Origin: Pseudodesulfovibrio sp. zrk46
GTDB taxonomy: Bacteria > Desulfobacterota > Desulfovibrionia > Desulfovibrionales > Desulfovibrionaceae
Assembly (NCBI RefSeq): GCF_012516435.1
Contig: NZ_CP051216.1
Location: 1,428,001 to 1,492,000 of the forward strand
Length of the DNA stretch: 64,000 bases
Reading direction: 5' to 3'
The notes under the pieces are model-generated. The model made no database searches and had not been told where the DNA came from. It saw only the letters and a list, made by a program, of their open reading frames with translations. The translations under genes and the position numbers were made by a program. Of the stretch, positions 26,900-35,312 are shown in pieces (the stretch's first letter is position 1; every line of letters starts with the position of its first letter).

Positions 26900-27718
26900 A
26901 TGCCTGAATTGCCTGAAGTGGAAGTCATCGCCCGAGGTCTGCACTCGACCTTGGAAGGGCGAACCGTGGAAGCCGTGCCGTATGCCGATCTGACTCGGTT
27001 GAGCGAGCCTGCCGATACCCTGTTGCCCAAACTGCCGGGCAGCACTGTGAAGCGTGTCTACCGACGGGCCAAGGTGCTGCTCATTGAGATGACTGACGGC
27101 ATGTCACTGGGATTTCATCTGAAAATGACTGGGCGTGTGGTGCATGGCCCCATGCGCGAGCCGGATAAGCACGACCGACTCTTCATGTCGCTGGATGATG
27201 GCTCCCTGCTTTCCTTTGCCGACATGCGCAAGTTCGGTTATGTCCGCTCCTTCACTCCGGGAGAGTTGGAGAAATGGGAGTTTCTGTGCAAATGTGGGCC
27301 GGAGCCGCTTGAGACTACGCCCGAGGTGCTGGCGGATCGGCTCAAGGATCGCAAGTCCGCCATCAAGGGTGTGCTCCTCAATCAGGCTGTTGTCGTGGGA
27401 ATAGGTAATATTTACGCGGACGAAGCGCTCTTTCGAGCCGGAATCCATCCGGAGACAAAGGCCCATCGTATCAGCAGGTCCAAGGCGATCAAGCTGTTTA
27501 CCGAGATCCAGGCTGTACTGAAGCAGGCGATTGCCGAGAACGGCAGCTCCATCAGGGATTATGTGAACGCCTCCGGTGACGCTGGGGCTTTTCAAAATAA
27601 TTTCAATGTTTACGGAAGGAAAGGCGAAGAGTGTCGCATCTGTAAGGGGACTCTTCAAGCGGTAAAAGTGGCAGGGAGGACCTCCACGTTTTGTCCGAAA
27701 TGCCAGCAAAAGCGTTAA
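26900..27718 (+). CDS. mutM: Formamidopyrimidine-DNA glycosylase
   Basis: A 272-residue Fpg/MutM enzyme that excises 8-oxoguanine and cuts the abasic site. The mature catalytic N-terminus MPELPEVEVIARGL (Pro2, Glu3) fixes the start at 26900, although the open frame extends 37 codons upstream. Other signatures: helix-two-turn-helix with GIGNIYADEALFRAGIHP, and the C-terminal zinc finger CRICKGTLQ...CPKCQ. Near the 3' end of the gene the DNA becomes AT-rich. Confidence 0.96.
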   Translation: MPELPEVEVIARGLHSTLEGRTVEAVPYADLTRLSEPADTLLPKLPGSTVKRVYRRAKVLLIEMTDGMSLGFHLKMTGRVVHGPMREPDKHDRLFMSLDDGSLLSFADMRKFGYVRSFTPGELEKWEFLCKCGPEPLETTPEVLADRLKDRKSAIKGVLLNQAVVVGIGNIYADEALFRAGIHPETKAHRISRSKAIKLFTEIQAVLKQAIAENGSSIRDYVNASGDAGAFQNNFNVYGRKGEECRICKGTLQAVKVAGRTSTFCPKCQQKR

Positions 27719-28050
27719 CTGCAATTGTCTTTTAAAGATAGTTGTAGATTCGGTTCGAAAACAAGTCGTAAATGGCGGTAGCCCCATGGCGATTTGTGCT
27801 GCAAAATGGGTAGGACACTGCAGCTCCTGTGATATACGAGAGAAATATGATCGTAATTGGATGTATAACAGGAGCTTAATTTGTGAATTGTGTGTTCATA
27901 CATAGAAATGCTGTGGAAAAAATGTTCATAGTGTGTTCGTAAAATTAAAATAACAAAATCAGCATATAGAAAAAGTCTAACACTTTTCTAGAAAAATGGG
28001 CGTCAATAAAATCAGTAGGTTGATGAAGTGGCCAGAATACAGGACTTCAA
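27719..28050. other. AT-rich intergenic region before murJ
   Basis: No gene is visible. A bulged hairpin spans 27822-27876: AGCTCCTGT then TATAC pair with GTATA then ACAGGAGCT around a 25-base loop. It is followed by TAATTTG, too weak for a confident intrinsic terminator. The rest is AT-rich and probably holds the murJ promoter. Confidence 0.4.
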
Positions 28051-29598
28051 GTGAGTACACACGGTAAAACCATAGCAAAGAACGCTGCTGTTGTAGCAGG
28101 CGCAACCCTGATTTCAAGGGTGTTGGGGTTTCTTAGAGATGTCATCGTAGCCTTTGCCCTGGGCGCAGGACTCTTTGCTGACGCCTTTTTTGTGGCGTTT
28201 CGTATCCCGAATCTGCTGAGGCGGCTCTTTGGTGAAGGGTCGCTGACCATGGCGTTTATCCCGGTATATTCGCGCGTTAGGGAAGAAGAAGGCGAAGAGG
28301 CTGCGCAGGCGATGGCTCGTTCTGCTATGATCTGGCTCGCCGTGGTGCTCTGCGGCATCACCGTGCTGGCAGAAGTGCTGGCTGGTCCGCTTACTATGGG
28401 GATAGCGCCGGGTTTTACCAAGAATCTCGAGCAGTTTGAGGCTACGGTTGACCTTATTCGAATTTGCTTCCCTTATGTTATTTTTATTTGTGGCGTGGCC
28501 CTGTGTATGGGCATCCTCAATTCGCGGAATCACTTTCTGGCCCCCGCGCTTGCTCCTGTTGTGCTCAATGTCGCATTGATCGGCTCAGCCTTGATAGGTC
28601 ATTTCTTCGGACTTAATGTGGCATATTCCATGGCATATGGCGTGGTTATCGGCGGTGTTGGGCAATTCCTTTTGCAGCAGCCTTTCCTGCATTCCACTGG
28701 GTTCCGATGGCGCGGACCGTGGTCGTGGAAGAACAAGGGCGTGGCCCGTATGGGGCTGCTCATGTTGCCCACTGTGTTTGGCGCTGCGGTCTACCAGATC
28801 AACATCCTGCTCGGCACCTTGCTGGCCTCCTACCTTCCGGTGGGTTCGGTCTCTTATCTCTATTATGCCGACAGGTTGGTGCAATTCCCTCTCGGAGTAT
28901 TCGGCATCGCCGTATCTACCGCAGCCTTACCGAGTCTGGCCAGGCTGGCTGCGAAAGGGGAGATGGAAGAGTTCGACGGCGCGCTGTCTGTGGCGCTTGG
29001 GCTGACCCTGTTCATCGCGCTTCCGGCCGCTGCCGGCTTGATAGGGCTGGCTAACCCGGTCATTTCGCTGTTATTCGAGCGCGGAGCCTTTACCGCAGAG
29101 GCCGTGGATGCCACCTCCCGCGCTTTGGTGGCCTATTCCATCGGGCTGCCATTCATCGCTCTGGCCCGTCCTCTGGTAGCTGGGTTCTATGCGCTGGAGG
29201 ACACCAAAACGCCGGTCAAGATCGCGGTGGTGTGCCTCGTCGCTAACATCGGCTTCGGTATCTGGTTGATGCAGTTCATGGCCCATGTCGGTCTCGCTTT
29301 GGCTGTGAGTATCTCCTCCTGTCTGAATTTTGTGCTCCTCCATGTGTTGCTGGCTCGTAAGCGCGGTTCCGTGCTGGTTCCCCTTTCTTCGGCAGTGAAA
29401 ACAACGCTCCTCAGCGTGGGCGTCGGGTTTGGTGCATACGTTGCCGCTTCCCATGACCCATGGTGGCTGGCAGCCATCCCCGTTTTGGTGGTCCTGTATA
29501 TCGGCGCGGCCTATGTGCTTCGTATGGACGAGGCGCGTATGTTTGCCGATTTGATTCGTTCTCGCATCCGCCGCAAGCGTCGTGGGCAGGAGGCGTAG
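28051..29598 (+). CDS. murJ: Lipid II flippase MurJ (MviN family)
   Basis: A 515-residue MOP-superfamily membrane protein with about 14 TM helices. The N-terminus TLISRVLGFLRDVIVAFALG and FRIPNLLRRLFGEGSLTMAFIPVYS are diagnostic of MurJ, which flips the peptidoglycan precursor lipid II across the inner membrane. The start is GTG. Length is normal and nothing is missing. The next gene starts two bases after its stop. Confidence 0.94.
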   Translation: MSTHGKTIAKNAAVVAGATLISRVLGFLRDVIVAFALGAGLFADAFFVAFRIPNLLRRLFGEGSLTMAFIPVYSRVREEEGEEAAQAMARSAMIWLAVVLCGITVLAEVLAGPLTMGIAPGFTKNLEQFEATVDLIRICFPYVIFICGVALCMGILNSRNHFLAPALAPVVLNVALIGSALIGHFFGLNVAYSMAYGVVIGGVGQFLLQQPFLHSTGFRWRGPWSWKNKGVARMGLLMLPTVFGAAVYQINILLGTLLASYLPVGSVSYLYYADRLVQFPLGVFGIAVSTAALPSLARLAAKGEMEEFDGALSVALGLTLFIALPAAAGLIGLANPVISLLFERGAFTAEAVDATSRALVAYSIGLPFIALARPLVAGFYALEDTKTPVKIAVVCLVANIGFGIWLMQFMAHVGLALAVSISSCLNFVLLHVLLARKRGSVLVPLSSAVKTTLLSVGVGFGAYVAASHDPWWLAAIPVLVVLYIGAAYVLRMDEARMFADLIRSRIRRKRRGQEA

Positions 29599-29600
29599 TT

Positions 29601-30350
29601 GTGGCTGCCATTGATACCGAAGCGATACTCGAACGGCGTGATTATTTCCCGCGCGGAATGGTCCAGCCCGAGGGTGGGTACCGCTTTTCACTCGACTCAT
29701 TGCTGCTTGCCTGTTTTGCCTCTCCGGGGCGTCAACATGTGGGCATCGATCTCGGTTGCGGTTGTGGCGTTGTCGGCATCGCAATGCTCCTTCGTCAGCC
29801 AGATTTGAAGATAACGGGCGTCGAGATTGATCAAGATGCTGCAGAGGCTGCCGAGGAAAATGGAGTCAATCTGCACCTTATCGATAAGTTCTCTGTAGAG
29901 CAGGGTGACGTGACTGCGTGGCGGCCCGAAAAAGTGGTAGATTTCGTGGTCTCCAATCCCCCCTATCGGGAGCTTGGTAGAGGGCGTGTGAGTCAGGGAG
30001 AGGAGCGTAAGACAGCTCGGTTTGAGAACCGCGCCAACTTCGCCGCCTTTGCTCGTTGCGCTGCCATTGCTCTCAAAACCCGAGGCAAGTTTGCCTTCGT
30101 TCACCTGCCCGAGCGGCTGCCTGAAATCATGGCCGGATTGGCTGCGGCCAAGTTGGAGCCCAAGCGTATGCGGATGGTGTATGGCCGTCCCGGCGAGACC
30201 GCCAGAATGGTGCTCATGGAGACGGTCAAAGCAGGTGGCCCGGGCCTCCAGGTTGAGCCGCCGCTATTCCTTCACGAAGGGGAAGGGCAAGATACCAGAG
30301 TGACGGAAGAGGCTATTGAATTTTGTCCGTACCTCAGATGCAATCGATAA
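29601..30350 (+). CDS. TrmN6-like tRNA1(Val) adenine-N6 methyltransferase
   Basis: A GTG start with GCAGGAGGCG upstream gives 249 residues. A Rossmann methyltransferase domain shows IDLGCGCGVVGIAML (SAM site) and the N6-adenine motif NPPY (VVSNPPYREL). The N-terminal GYRFSLDSLLLA is typical of the TrmN6/YfiC family, which modifies A37 of tRNA-Val. It follows murJ by two bases. The longest frame runs back into murJ and is not believed. Confidence 0.85.
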   Translation: MAAIDTEAILERRDYFPRGMVQPEGGYRFSLDSLLLACFASPGRQHVGIDLGCGCGVVGIAMLLRQPDLKITGVEIDQDAAEAAEENGVNLHLIDKFSVEQGDVTAWRPEKVVDFVVSNPPYRELGRGRVSQGEERKTARFENRANFAAFARCAAIALKTRGKFAFVHLPERLPEIMAGLAAAKLEPKRMRMVYGRPGETARMVLMETVKAGGPGLQVEPPLFLHEGEGQDTRVTEEAIEFCPYLRCNR

Positions 30351-30368
30351 GTTTCCGAAGGGATAATC

Positions 30369-31271
30369 ATGAGTGATTACGTAAAAAAAAGAGTGACCGA
30401 TCTGTTTGGAAACGGGCAGTTGTTCTGTGCTGAAACCGTCCTTGCCGTCATGGCTGAAGCAGGCGGTAGAGATCCCAAGCAGCTTGTCGGGATGGCCACC
30501 GGGTTCTGTAGCGGGGCTGCCCGCACCAATGGGCAATGTGGTGCTGTTTCTGGCGCAATAATGGGCATCGGTCTCTATGCCGGACGGACAGAGCCGGGGG
30601 GCGACTATGAACCAGCCTACGCCTTGGTGCAGGATTTTTTGGAGCGGTTTAATGAGAAGTGTGGCTCCATTAATTGCCTCGCACTGACCGGTTGCGACTT
30701 TTCCACCCCAGAGGGGCAGGAGCGGTTCGCTGAGAAGCGGCTTATCCGAAAATGCATTCAATACGCTGTGTTTGCGATAGATACTGCGCTGGAGCTGTTA
30801 CGAGGGGAGGGCTATCTCCCGGAGATGGCGGAGATGCTGAAATCGCAGATCGCGCCGTGCGGCCTCTCGTGTGGTAAATGTCTGGCCTATGACGGCGGCC
30901 CGATACAGGTGGCGGCCCAGACGCTGACATCTGAGCTGGGCGACAAATTTGGGGCTTACGCGAAACGGTTCGAAGGGATGAACCCGGTGTTTGCCAACTA
31001 CGGTTCCTTCAAAGAGCTGCTCGATTTTATGGCAGGGGGATCATGCTCGGGCTGTCGGGAAAAGGGATGTCTGTTCAAAGCTTGCCGAGTGCCGAAATGT
31101 GCCAAGGAACACGGGGTGGATTTCTGCTTCCAGTGTGACCAGTTCCCGTGCGAAGAACACGGTATGCCAGACGCGTTGGCGGCTCGTTGGAAAGCAAACA
31201 ATGAGGCCATGGCTGACAGGGGTGTCGAGGCGTGGTTCGTAGAATGGATGGACCGCCATCGCTATCTGTAA
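30369..31271 (+). CDS. C_GCAxxG_C_C redox protein fused to a DUF3795 domain
   Basis: In 300 residues two cysteine-rich families are joined. Residues 1-150 carry the C_GCAxxG_C_C pattern (FCAETVLAVM, GFCSG, CGAVSGAIMGIG and later Cys in KCGSINC). From about 155 a DUF3795 module shows IAPCGLSCGKC, CSGCREKGC, CRVPKCAKEHG and CFQCDQFPCEE, like zinc- or Fe-S-binding knuckles. Both families are frequent in anaerobes and neither has a firm function. It follows the methyltransferase gene by 18 bases. No TM or signal peptide. Confidence 0.8.
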   Translation: MSDYVKKRVTDLFGNGQLFCAETVLAVMAEAGGRDPKQLVGMATGFCSGAARTNGQCGAVSGAIMGIGLYAGRTEPGGDYEPAYALVQDFLERFNEKCGSINCLALTGCDFSTPEGQERFAEKRLIRKCIQYAVFAIDTALELLRGEGYLPEMAEMLKSQIAPCGLSCGKCLAYDGGPIQVAAQTLTSELGDKFGAYAKRFEGMNPVFANYGSFKELLDFMAGGSCSGCREKGCLFKACRVPKCAKEHGVDFCFQCDQFPCEEHGMPDALAARWKANNEAMADRGVEAWFVEWMDRHRYL

Positions 31272-31321
31272 TACGGACTGTGCTCTGCTGATCGGAAACT
31301 TTTCGTCAATTGTAAATAATA

Positions 31322-31327
31322 TATAAT
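31322..31327 (+). promoter_or_regulatory. Candidate -10 box for the split SbcCD operon
   Basis: A TATAAT hexamer lies 34 bases before the first gene, in an AT-rich stretch. No convincing -35 box is at the expected spacing, so this is only suggestive. Confidence 0.25.
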
Positions 31328-31360
31328 AAATCAAGTTGATATAGTAATATCGGTAAGGCA

Positions 31361-32704
31361 ATGATTACCAAGATCGTCCTTGAAAATTTCATGGCACACG
31401 AGCACACCGAGCTGGAACTCGGCCCCGGTGTGAACGCCCTGACCGGACCCAACAATACGGGTAAATCCGCCATTGTTGAGGGGCTTCGTTGTGTGGCCAC
31501 CAACCCGGTGCCCAAGCACTACATTCGCCACGGCGCCAAAGAGGCTCGCGTGACGTTGGAGGTGGAAAACGGCACTCGTGTGGTCTGGGTGCGCAAGAAG
31601 CGGTCATCCGGATACGAGCTGTGGCATCCCGGTGCCGAGGAGCCTGAGGAGTACTGGAAGTTCGGGCGCAAGCCTCCCGAAGATGTGCTCAAGGTCATGC
31701 GGCTCGATCTTGTTGAGCTGGAGACCGGCGGCGAGGTCGACGTCCATGTGGGTAATCAGCGCGAACCTGTCTTCCTGCTCAACCAACCCGGCTCCAATGC
31801 CGCTGCATTTTTTGCTGCCTCCACCGAGTCGGCCCACCTGCTCGCCATGCAGAACACGCTCAAGCGTCGAACTCAGGACGCCAAACGGCGCGAGCGGGAG
31901 TTGGAAGCACGTTTGGCCGAAATTGAAGGCGAAATGGACCGTTTTTCGCCCTTGCCGAACATTGGAGTTGAGGTAGAAACGGCTCAAGAACTGGAGTCGG
32001 CAGCAATTCGACTGCAAAACGAAATTCCAAAGCTGGAAAATGTCATTTCCAGTGAGAAAAATCTGACTGATAATCTGACAATTCGACAGGCATCTGCAAG
32101 CGTGCTCAAGGCGATCACGCCAGCACCTCAGTTACAGGATATCAGCGGGTTATGCCACATGATCACACAGCTGAATCAAGTCGAAAAGACAAAGCAGCGA
32201 GTAGAAATTGCTGCCGGAAAGTTGGCTGATCTGACGGAAGCTCCGAAGACGTACGATGCCGTCCGACTTGCAACTGTCTGCGGGCAACTCCAAGCCTTGG
32301 AACGAGGGCTTGATAGCACTCGAAAACGCCAGGCTGTTACGGCTGATTTGGTTGAACCTCCTGTGCCGGAAAATACAGCTCATCTTTCTGCCCTTATTGA
32401 TGAAATAGTCACCTTGACCTACCGTGGCAAGCGTGGTGCTCGGTGGGAAGACGCTTTGCAGAATGTTGTGGAGCCGCCTGAAATCACCCCTCCGGGTCAT
32501 CTGCAAGCCCTGCTCGGCGAGATCCACACAGTCATCTCCCAACAGCAGGTGGCAGAGGGCAACCTCAGAGGGTTGGAGAATCAGCTCGACCAGTTGAAGA
32601 ACGCTATTTCAGACAGGGTGAATGCCCTCGGATACTGCCCCACATGCGGTGCGGACATGAATGCAGAGGATTTCCTTGATCGGAGGCATCGCCATGACGC
32701 TTGA
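31361..32704 (+). CDS. Split SbcC/Rad50-like ATPase, N-terminal half ending in a zinc hook
   Basis: The 447-residue protein starts like RecF/SbcC/Rad50 (MITKIVLENFMAHEHTELEL) with Walker A GPNNTGKS at 29-36. An N-lobe follows to about 150, then helical coiled-coil sequence (about 155-415), and at the very end a CPTCG motif (C426, C429), the CxxC zinc hook that in Rad50 sits at the tip between the two coils. There is no signature motif and no Walker B here; both are found in the gene at 33969. The stop falls 18 residues after the hook. The coil region is more AT-rich than the rest. It overlaps the metallophosphoesterase gene by 11 bases. Confidence 0.85.
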   Translation: MITKIVLENFMAHEHTELELGPGVNALTGPNNTGKSAIVEGLRCVATNPVPKHYIRHGAKEARVTLEVENGTRVVWVRKKRSSGYELWHPGAEEPEEYWKFGRKPPEDVLKVMRLDLVELETGGEVDVHVGNQREPVFLLNQPGSNAAAFFAASTESAHLLAMQNTLKRRTQDAKRRERELEARLAEIEGEMDRFSPLPNIGVEVETAQELESAAIRLQNEIPKLENVISSEKNLTDNLTIRQASASVLKAITPAPQLQDISGLCHMITQLNQVEKTKQRVEIAAGKLADLTEAPKTYDAVRLATVCGQLQALERGLDSTRKRQAVTADLVEPPVPENTAHLSALIDEIVTLTYRGKRGARWEDALQNVVEPPEITPPGHLQALLGEIHTVISQQQVAEGNLRGLENQLDQLKNAISDRVNALGYCPTCGADMNAEDFLDRRHRHDA

Positions 32705-33656
32705 TGTCATACAAGGCAAGGGTCTCTTCCTTGTCGCAGATCCCCATTTGGCCGATGTTCCCCCGGGACAGCGGCTTGATGGTTATCTCGATCAGATCAT
32801 GACCAAGCTTGAGGCGTGTTTGGACCGTGCAGCGGACCTTGGCATGCCTGTTGTCATACTGGGTGACCTGTTTCACTGGCCCAGAGACAACTCCAACAAG
32901 ATGCTTGTGGATTTGATCCGTGTTTTCGGGGCCAGAACGGGGCAGGACCGGGTGTGGGCCGTTGTGGGAAACCATGACAAATACCAGTCCCGATTCACCG
33001 AGGATGTGACCATTGCGGTATTGGAGGCGGCCGGAGTGCTACGTCTCATGAAGGAAGACGGCCCCCAATTCGTGCTCGACACGGGTGATGAGCAGGTCTT
33101 GGTGTGCGCCAGCCCGGATGGAACTCCCCTCCCCAAGGGGTATGAACACGAAGATGACGATCCCGAGACCGTGGTTTGGCTCTCCCACCACAATATCCAA
33201 TTCCCCGAATTTATTGACCGTGCCTACTCCATCAAGGAGTTGCCCGGCATCGACTGGCTCATCAATGGCCATATCCACCGTCCGCAACCGACTATCACTA
33301 AAGGACAAACCACCTGGGCCAACCCAGGCAACATCACCCGTATTACCTTCTCCCGACGCTCTCAGGAGCGCGAACCGGCCGCCGCCATCTGGACGCCGGG
33401 GTGTGAAGATCTGGAGAAATGGGTGGTTCCCTTCGAGCCGTTTTACGAGGTCTTCCCGAATCAGGAATTCCCGCCGGAGATGGAGCAGGAAGAGGATGAG
33501 TCCGATTATGTTAAAGGATTGGAGAGACTTGCGTGGCAGCGCACTCAGGAAGGCATGGGCCTGAAGCAATTTTTGACAGACAACGTGACCCGGACAACGC
33601 CCGAAGGCGAGTTGATCTGGGAACTTTATGAGGAGGTCATTCAAGGTGATCAATAA
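32694..33656 (+). CDS. Mre11/SbcD-like metallophosphoesterase
   Basis: A 320-residue calcineurin-like phosphoesterase. Metal-site motifs in order: ADPH (DxH), GDLFHW, GNHD, LSHHN and NGHIH. Mre11/SbcD nucleases use this set to process DNA ends together with Rad50/SbcC. The ATG follows GGAGG and overlaps the upstream ATPase half by 11 bases; the last 11 bases overlap the next gene. A C-terminal part beyond the catalytic core (acidic MEQEEDESD, then helices) would be the place for binding the ATPase. No signal peptide. Confidence 0.87.
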   Translation: MTLDVIQGKGLFLVADPHLADVPPGQRLDGYLDQIMTKLEACLDRAADLGMPVVILGDLFHWPRDNSNKMLVDLIRVFGARTGQDRVWAVVGNHDKYQSRFTEDVTIAVLEAAGVLRLMKEDGPQFVLDTGDEQVLVCASPDGTPLPKGYEHEDDDPETVVWLSHHNIQFPEFIDRAYSIKELPGIDWLINGHIHRPQPTITKGQTTWANPGNITRITFSRRSQEREPAAAIWTPGCEDLEKWVVPFEPFYEVFPNQEFPPEMEQEEDESDYVKGLERLAWQRTQEGMGLKQFLTDNVTRTTPEGELIWELYEEVIQGDQ

Positions 33657-33969
33657 CCCCAACGGAAACGGGACAAATCAGGATGCCCAGTTGGAGCAGG
33701 AGCTTAACGGCCTTCGCCGTCAGTATGAACAGCTCCGCGACCAGAAAGTGCGTACCGAGCAGCAGGTGACCGACCTGTCTTCCCGTCTGGAAGCCCTCAA
33801 GACACAGGCACAGGCCGAGTATGGCACCAGTGATCCTGAAGAGCTTCAAGCACTTCTTGAACAAAAACGGCAGGAAAATGAGCGTGTTGTGTCCGAGTAC
33901 CGCGAACACATTCAGAAAATTCAGGCCGACCTCGCCGCCGTGGAAAACAATGTGGACGGAGACCGCTAG
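33646..33969 (+). CDS. Small coiled-coil protein between the split SbcCD genes
   Basis: From GTG 33646 (GAGGAGG upstream, inside the preceding gene) it has 107 residues. Nearly all of it is charged heptad-like sequence (LEQELNGLRRQYEQLRDQ, LSSRLEALKTQ, YREHIQKIQADLAAVE), so a coiled coil is very likely. In an intact Rad50 the coil that returns from the zinc hook to the C-lobe would be encoded at this place, so it may supply part of that second coil. No other family is recognised. Both ends overlap neighbours (11 bases and 1 base). Confidence 0.7.
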   Translation: MINNPNGNGTNQDAQLEQELNGLRRQYEQLRDQKVRTEQQVTDLSSRLEALKTQAQAEYGTSDPEELQALLEQKRQENERVVSEYREHIQKIQADLAAVENNVDGDR

Positions 33970-34622
33970 TGGACACCTCCGCTGGAATGTCTGAGCTGCG
34001 TGCCATTGAGCGTCGCCTTGACCGCCTTTCCGCGTTGGCCGAGGGACTTCACGTCGAGCACGAACGTGTGCGTGCGGTCTTGGCCTCCGAGCGAGACTTC
34101 CTTGTGCTTGCGCCCAAGGCGCGGGATCGATTGGAAGAATTGTCCAAGGCGCTGTTCGGTCAGATCCTCGATGAGGTGGAGTTGAACCTCACCCATGCCG
34201 TGCGGGAAATCCTCGGGCAGGACAGGGTGGTCACCACCGAGCGCGAGGTGAAGAATAACCGTCTCCAGATTCATTTCCAGATTCAGAATCAGGGGAATGA
34301 AGAGGAAATTGAGGATATTATGACAGGGCAGGGTGGCTCGGTCTGTAATATCCTGTCCGTGGGCCTGCGGCTCATAGCCCTCTCACAGCTTCCGGACGAA
34401 CGTCACCGTCCGTTCCTGGTGCTTGATGAGCAGGACTGCTGGCTCAAACCCGCCCTTATCCCCAAGTTCATGAAACTCATTAACGAGATCGCACAGCGAC
34501 TGGAGTTGCAGCTTCTCGTCATCAGCCATCATCCGCTGGACCTCTTTGCCGGGGCCGCCGACCGTATCTTTGAACTTCGTCCCGACAAGGAAGCCGGGGC
34601 CACGGTCAAGCGCGTCAAATAG
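33969..34622 (+). CDS. Split SbcC/Rad50-like ATPase, C-terminal half
   Basis: A 217-residue protein with a helical start (about 5-85) and then the C-lobe of an SMC/Rad50 ATPase. The signature region GQGGSVCNILSVGLRL lies at about 120-134, Walker B FLVLDE at 149-154 (E154 as catalytic base) and the H-loop ISHH at 185-188. It lacks Walker A, so it cannot work alone and should pair with the 31361 product. The GTG start overlaps the stop of the coiled-coil gene by one base. A short GAGGG/CCCTC stem follows without a T run. Confidence 0.85.
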   Translation: MDTSAGMSELRAIERRLDRLSALAEGLHVEHERVRAVLASERDFLVLAPKARDRLEELSKALFGQILDEVELNLTHAVREILGQDRVVTTEREVKNNRLQIHFQIQNQGNEEEIEDIMTGQGGSVCNILSVGLRLIALSQLPDERHRPFLVLDEQDCWLKPALIPKFMKLINEIAQRLELQLLVISHHPLDLFAGAADRIFELRPDKEAGATVKRVK

Positions 34623-34769
34623 CCATTTCTGAGGGTATTTCCCTCAACGGTGCAAAATCGGGTCAATGATGATTTTTCACTTGCCCTTGCCAAATCCTCT
34701 GGCATGGTAATTATTCTTACATATGATTAACCAGCCCATCGATCGGATGAGGCGTTTAAGGAGAGAGAT

Positions 34770-35303
34770 ATGAAACGGTTTGCCCCCATGTTGTTCGCAC
34801 TGGCGCTGATGATGTTTGCCACTGCTGCCGTTGCTGGAGACACCTTCCCTGACATGAAGCTTTCTGGAAAGCTGTCTGACGCTCAAAAGGCGTATCTGGG
34901 CGTGACTGCTGACAGCTTCAATGTGTCTGAGATCAAGGGCGATTATCTCTTTGTTGAAGCCTACAGCATGTACTGTCCGATCTGTCAGCGTGACGCCGCA
35001 GAGGTGAATGAAATGTACGCCGCCATGGCATCCGTTGATCCCAAGTCCACGGTCAAGTTCGTCGGACTGGCGATGGGCAATACCCCCTTTGAGGTGGAAT
35101 TCTACCGCAAGAAGTATGAGGTGGAGTTCCCGCTCTTTCAGGATGAAGATTATTCCGTTCACAAGGCTTTGAAAGAGGTTGGTACCCCTGCATTCTATAT
35201 TGTGAAGCTCGACACTCTGGAGATTCTGTTCATGAGTGAGGGTGAACTCAAAGACAAGGATGCATTGATGGAGACCCTCAAGGCCAATACCAATCTGCAA
35301 TAG
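34770..35303 (+). CDS. Periplasmic thioredoxin-like protein (TlpA/AhpC-TSA fold)
   Basis: The protein has 177 residues and a signal peptide ending at AVAGD (about residue 23). Its thioredoxin-fold domain has the active-site motif YCPIC (CxxC) in VEAYSMYCPICQRDA and a cis-Pro loop in VGTPAFYIV. It should act as a periplasmic thiol reductant or oxidoreductase. SD AAGGAGAG. The peroxiredoxin gene starts nine bases later, so the pair likely forms one peroxide-reducing system, this protein reducing the other. Confidence 0.8.
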   Translation: MKRFAPMLFALALMMFATAAVAGDTFPDMKLSGKLSDAQKAYLGVTADSFNVSEIKGDYLFVEAYSMYCPICQRDAAEVNEMYAAMASVDPKSTVKFVGLAMGNTPFEVEFYRKKYEVEFPLFQDEDYSVHKALKEVGTPAFYIVKLDTLEILFMSEGELKDKDALMETLKANTNLQ

Positions 35304-35312
35304 GAGGTCGCC

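Noticed and set aside
31361..34622. The split ATPase as a frameshift or sequencing error
   Set aside because: A complete metallophosphoesterase gene and a coiled-coil gene lie between the halves, each with its own SD and overlap, so no single base error could join them.
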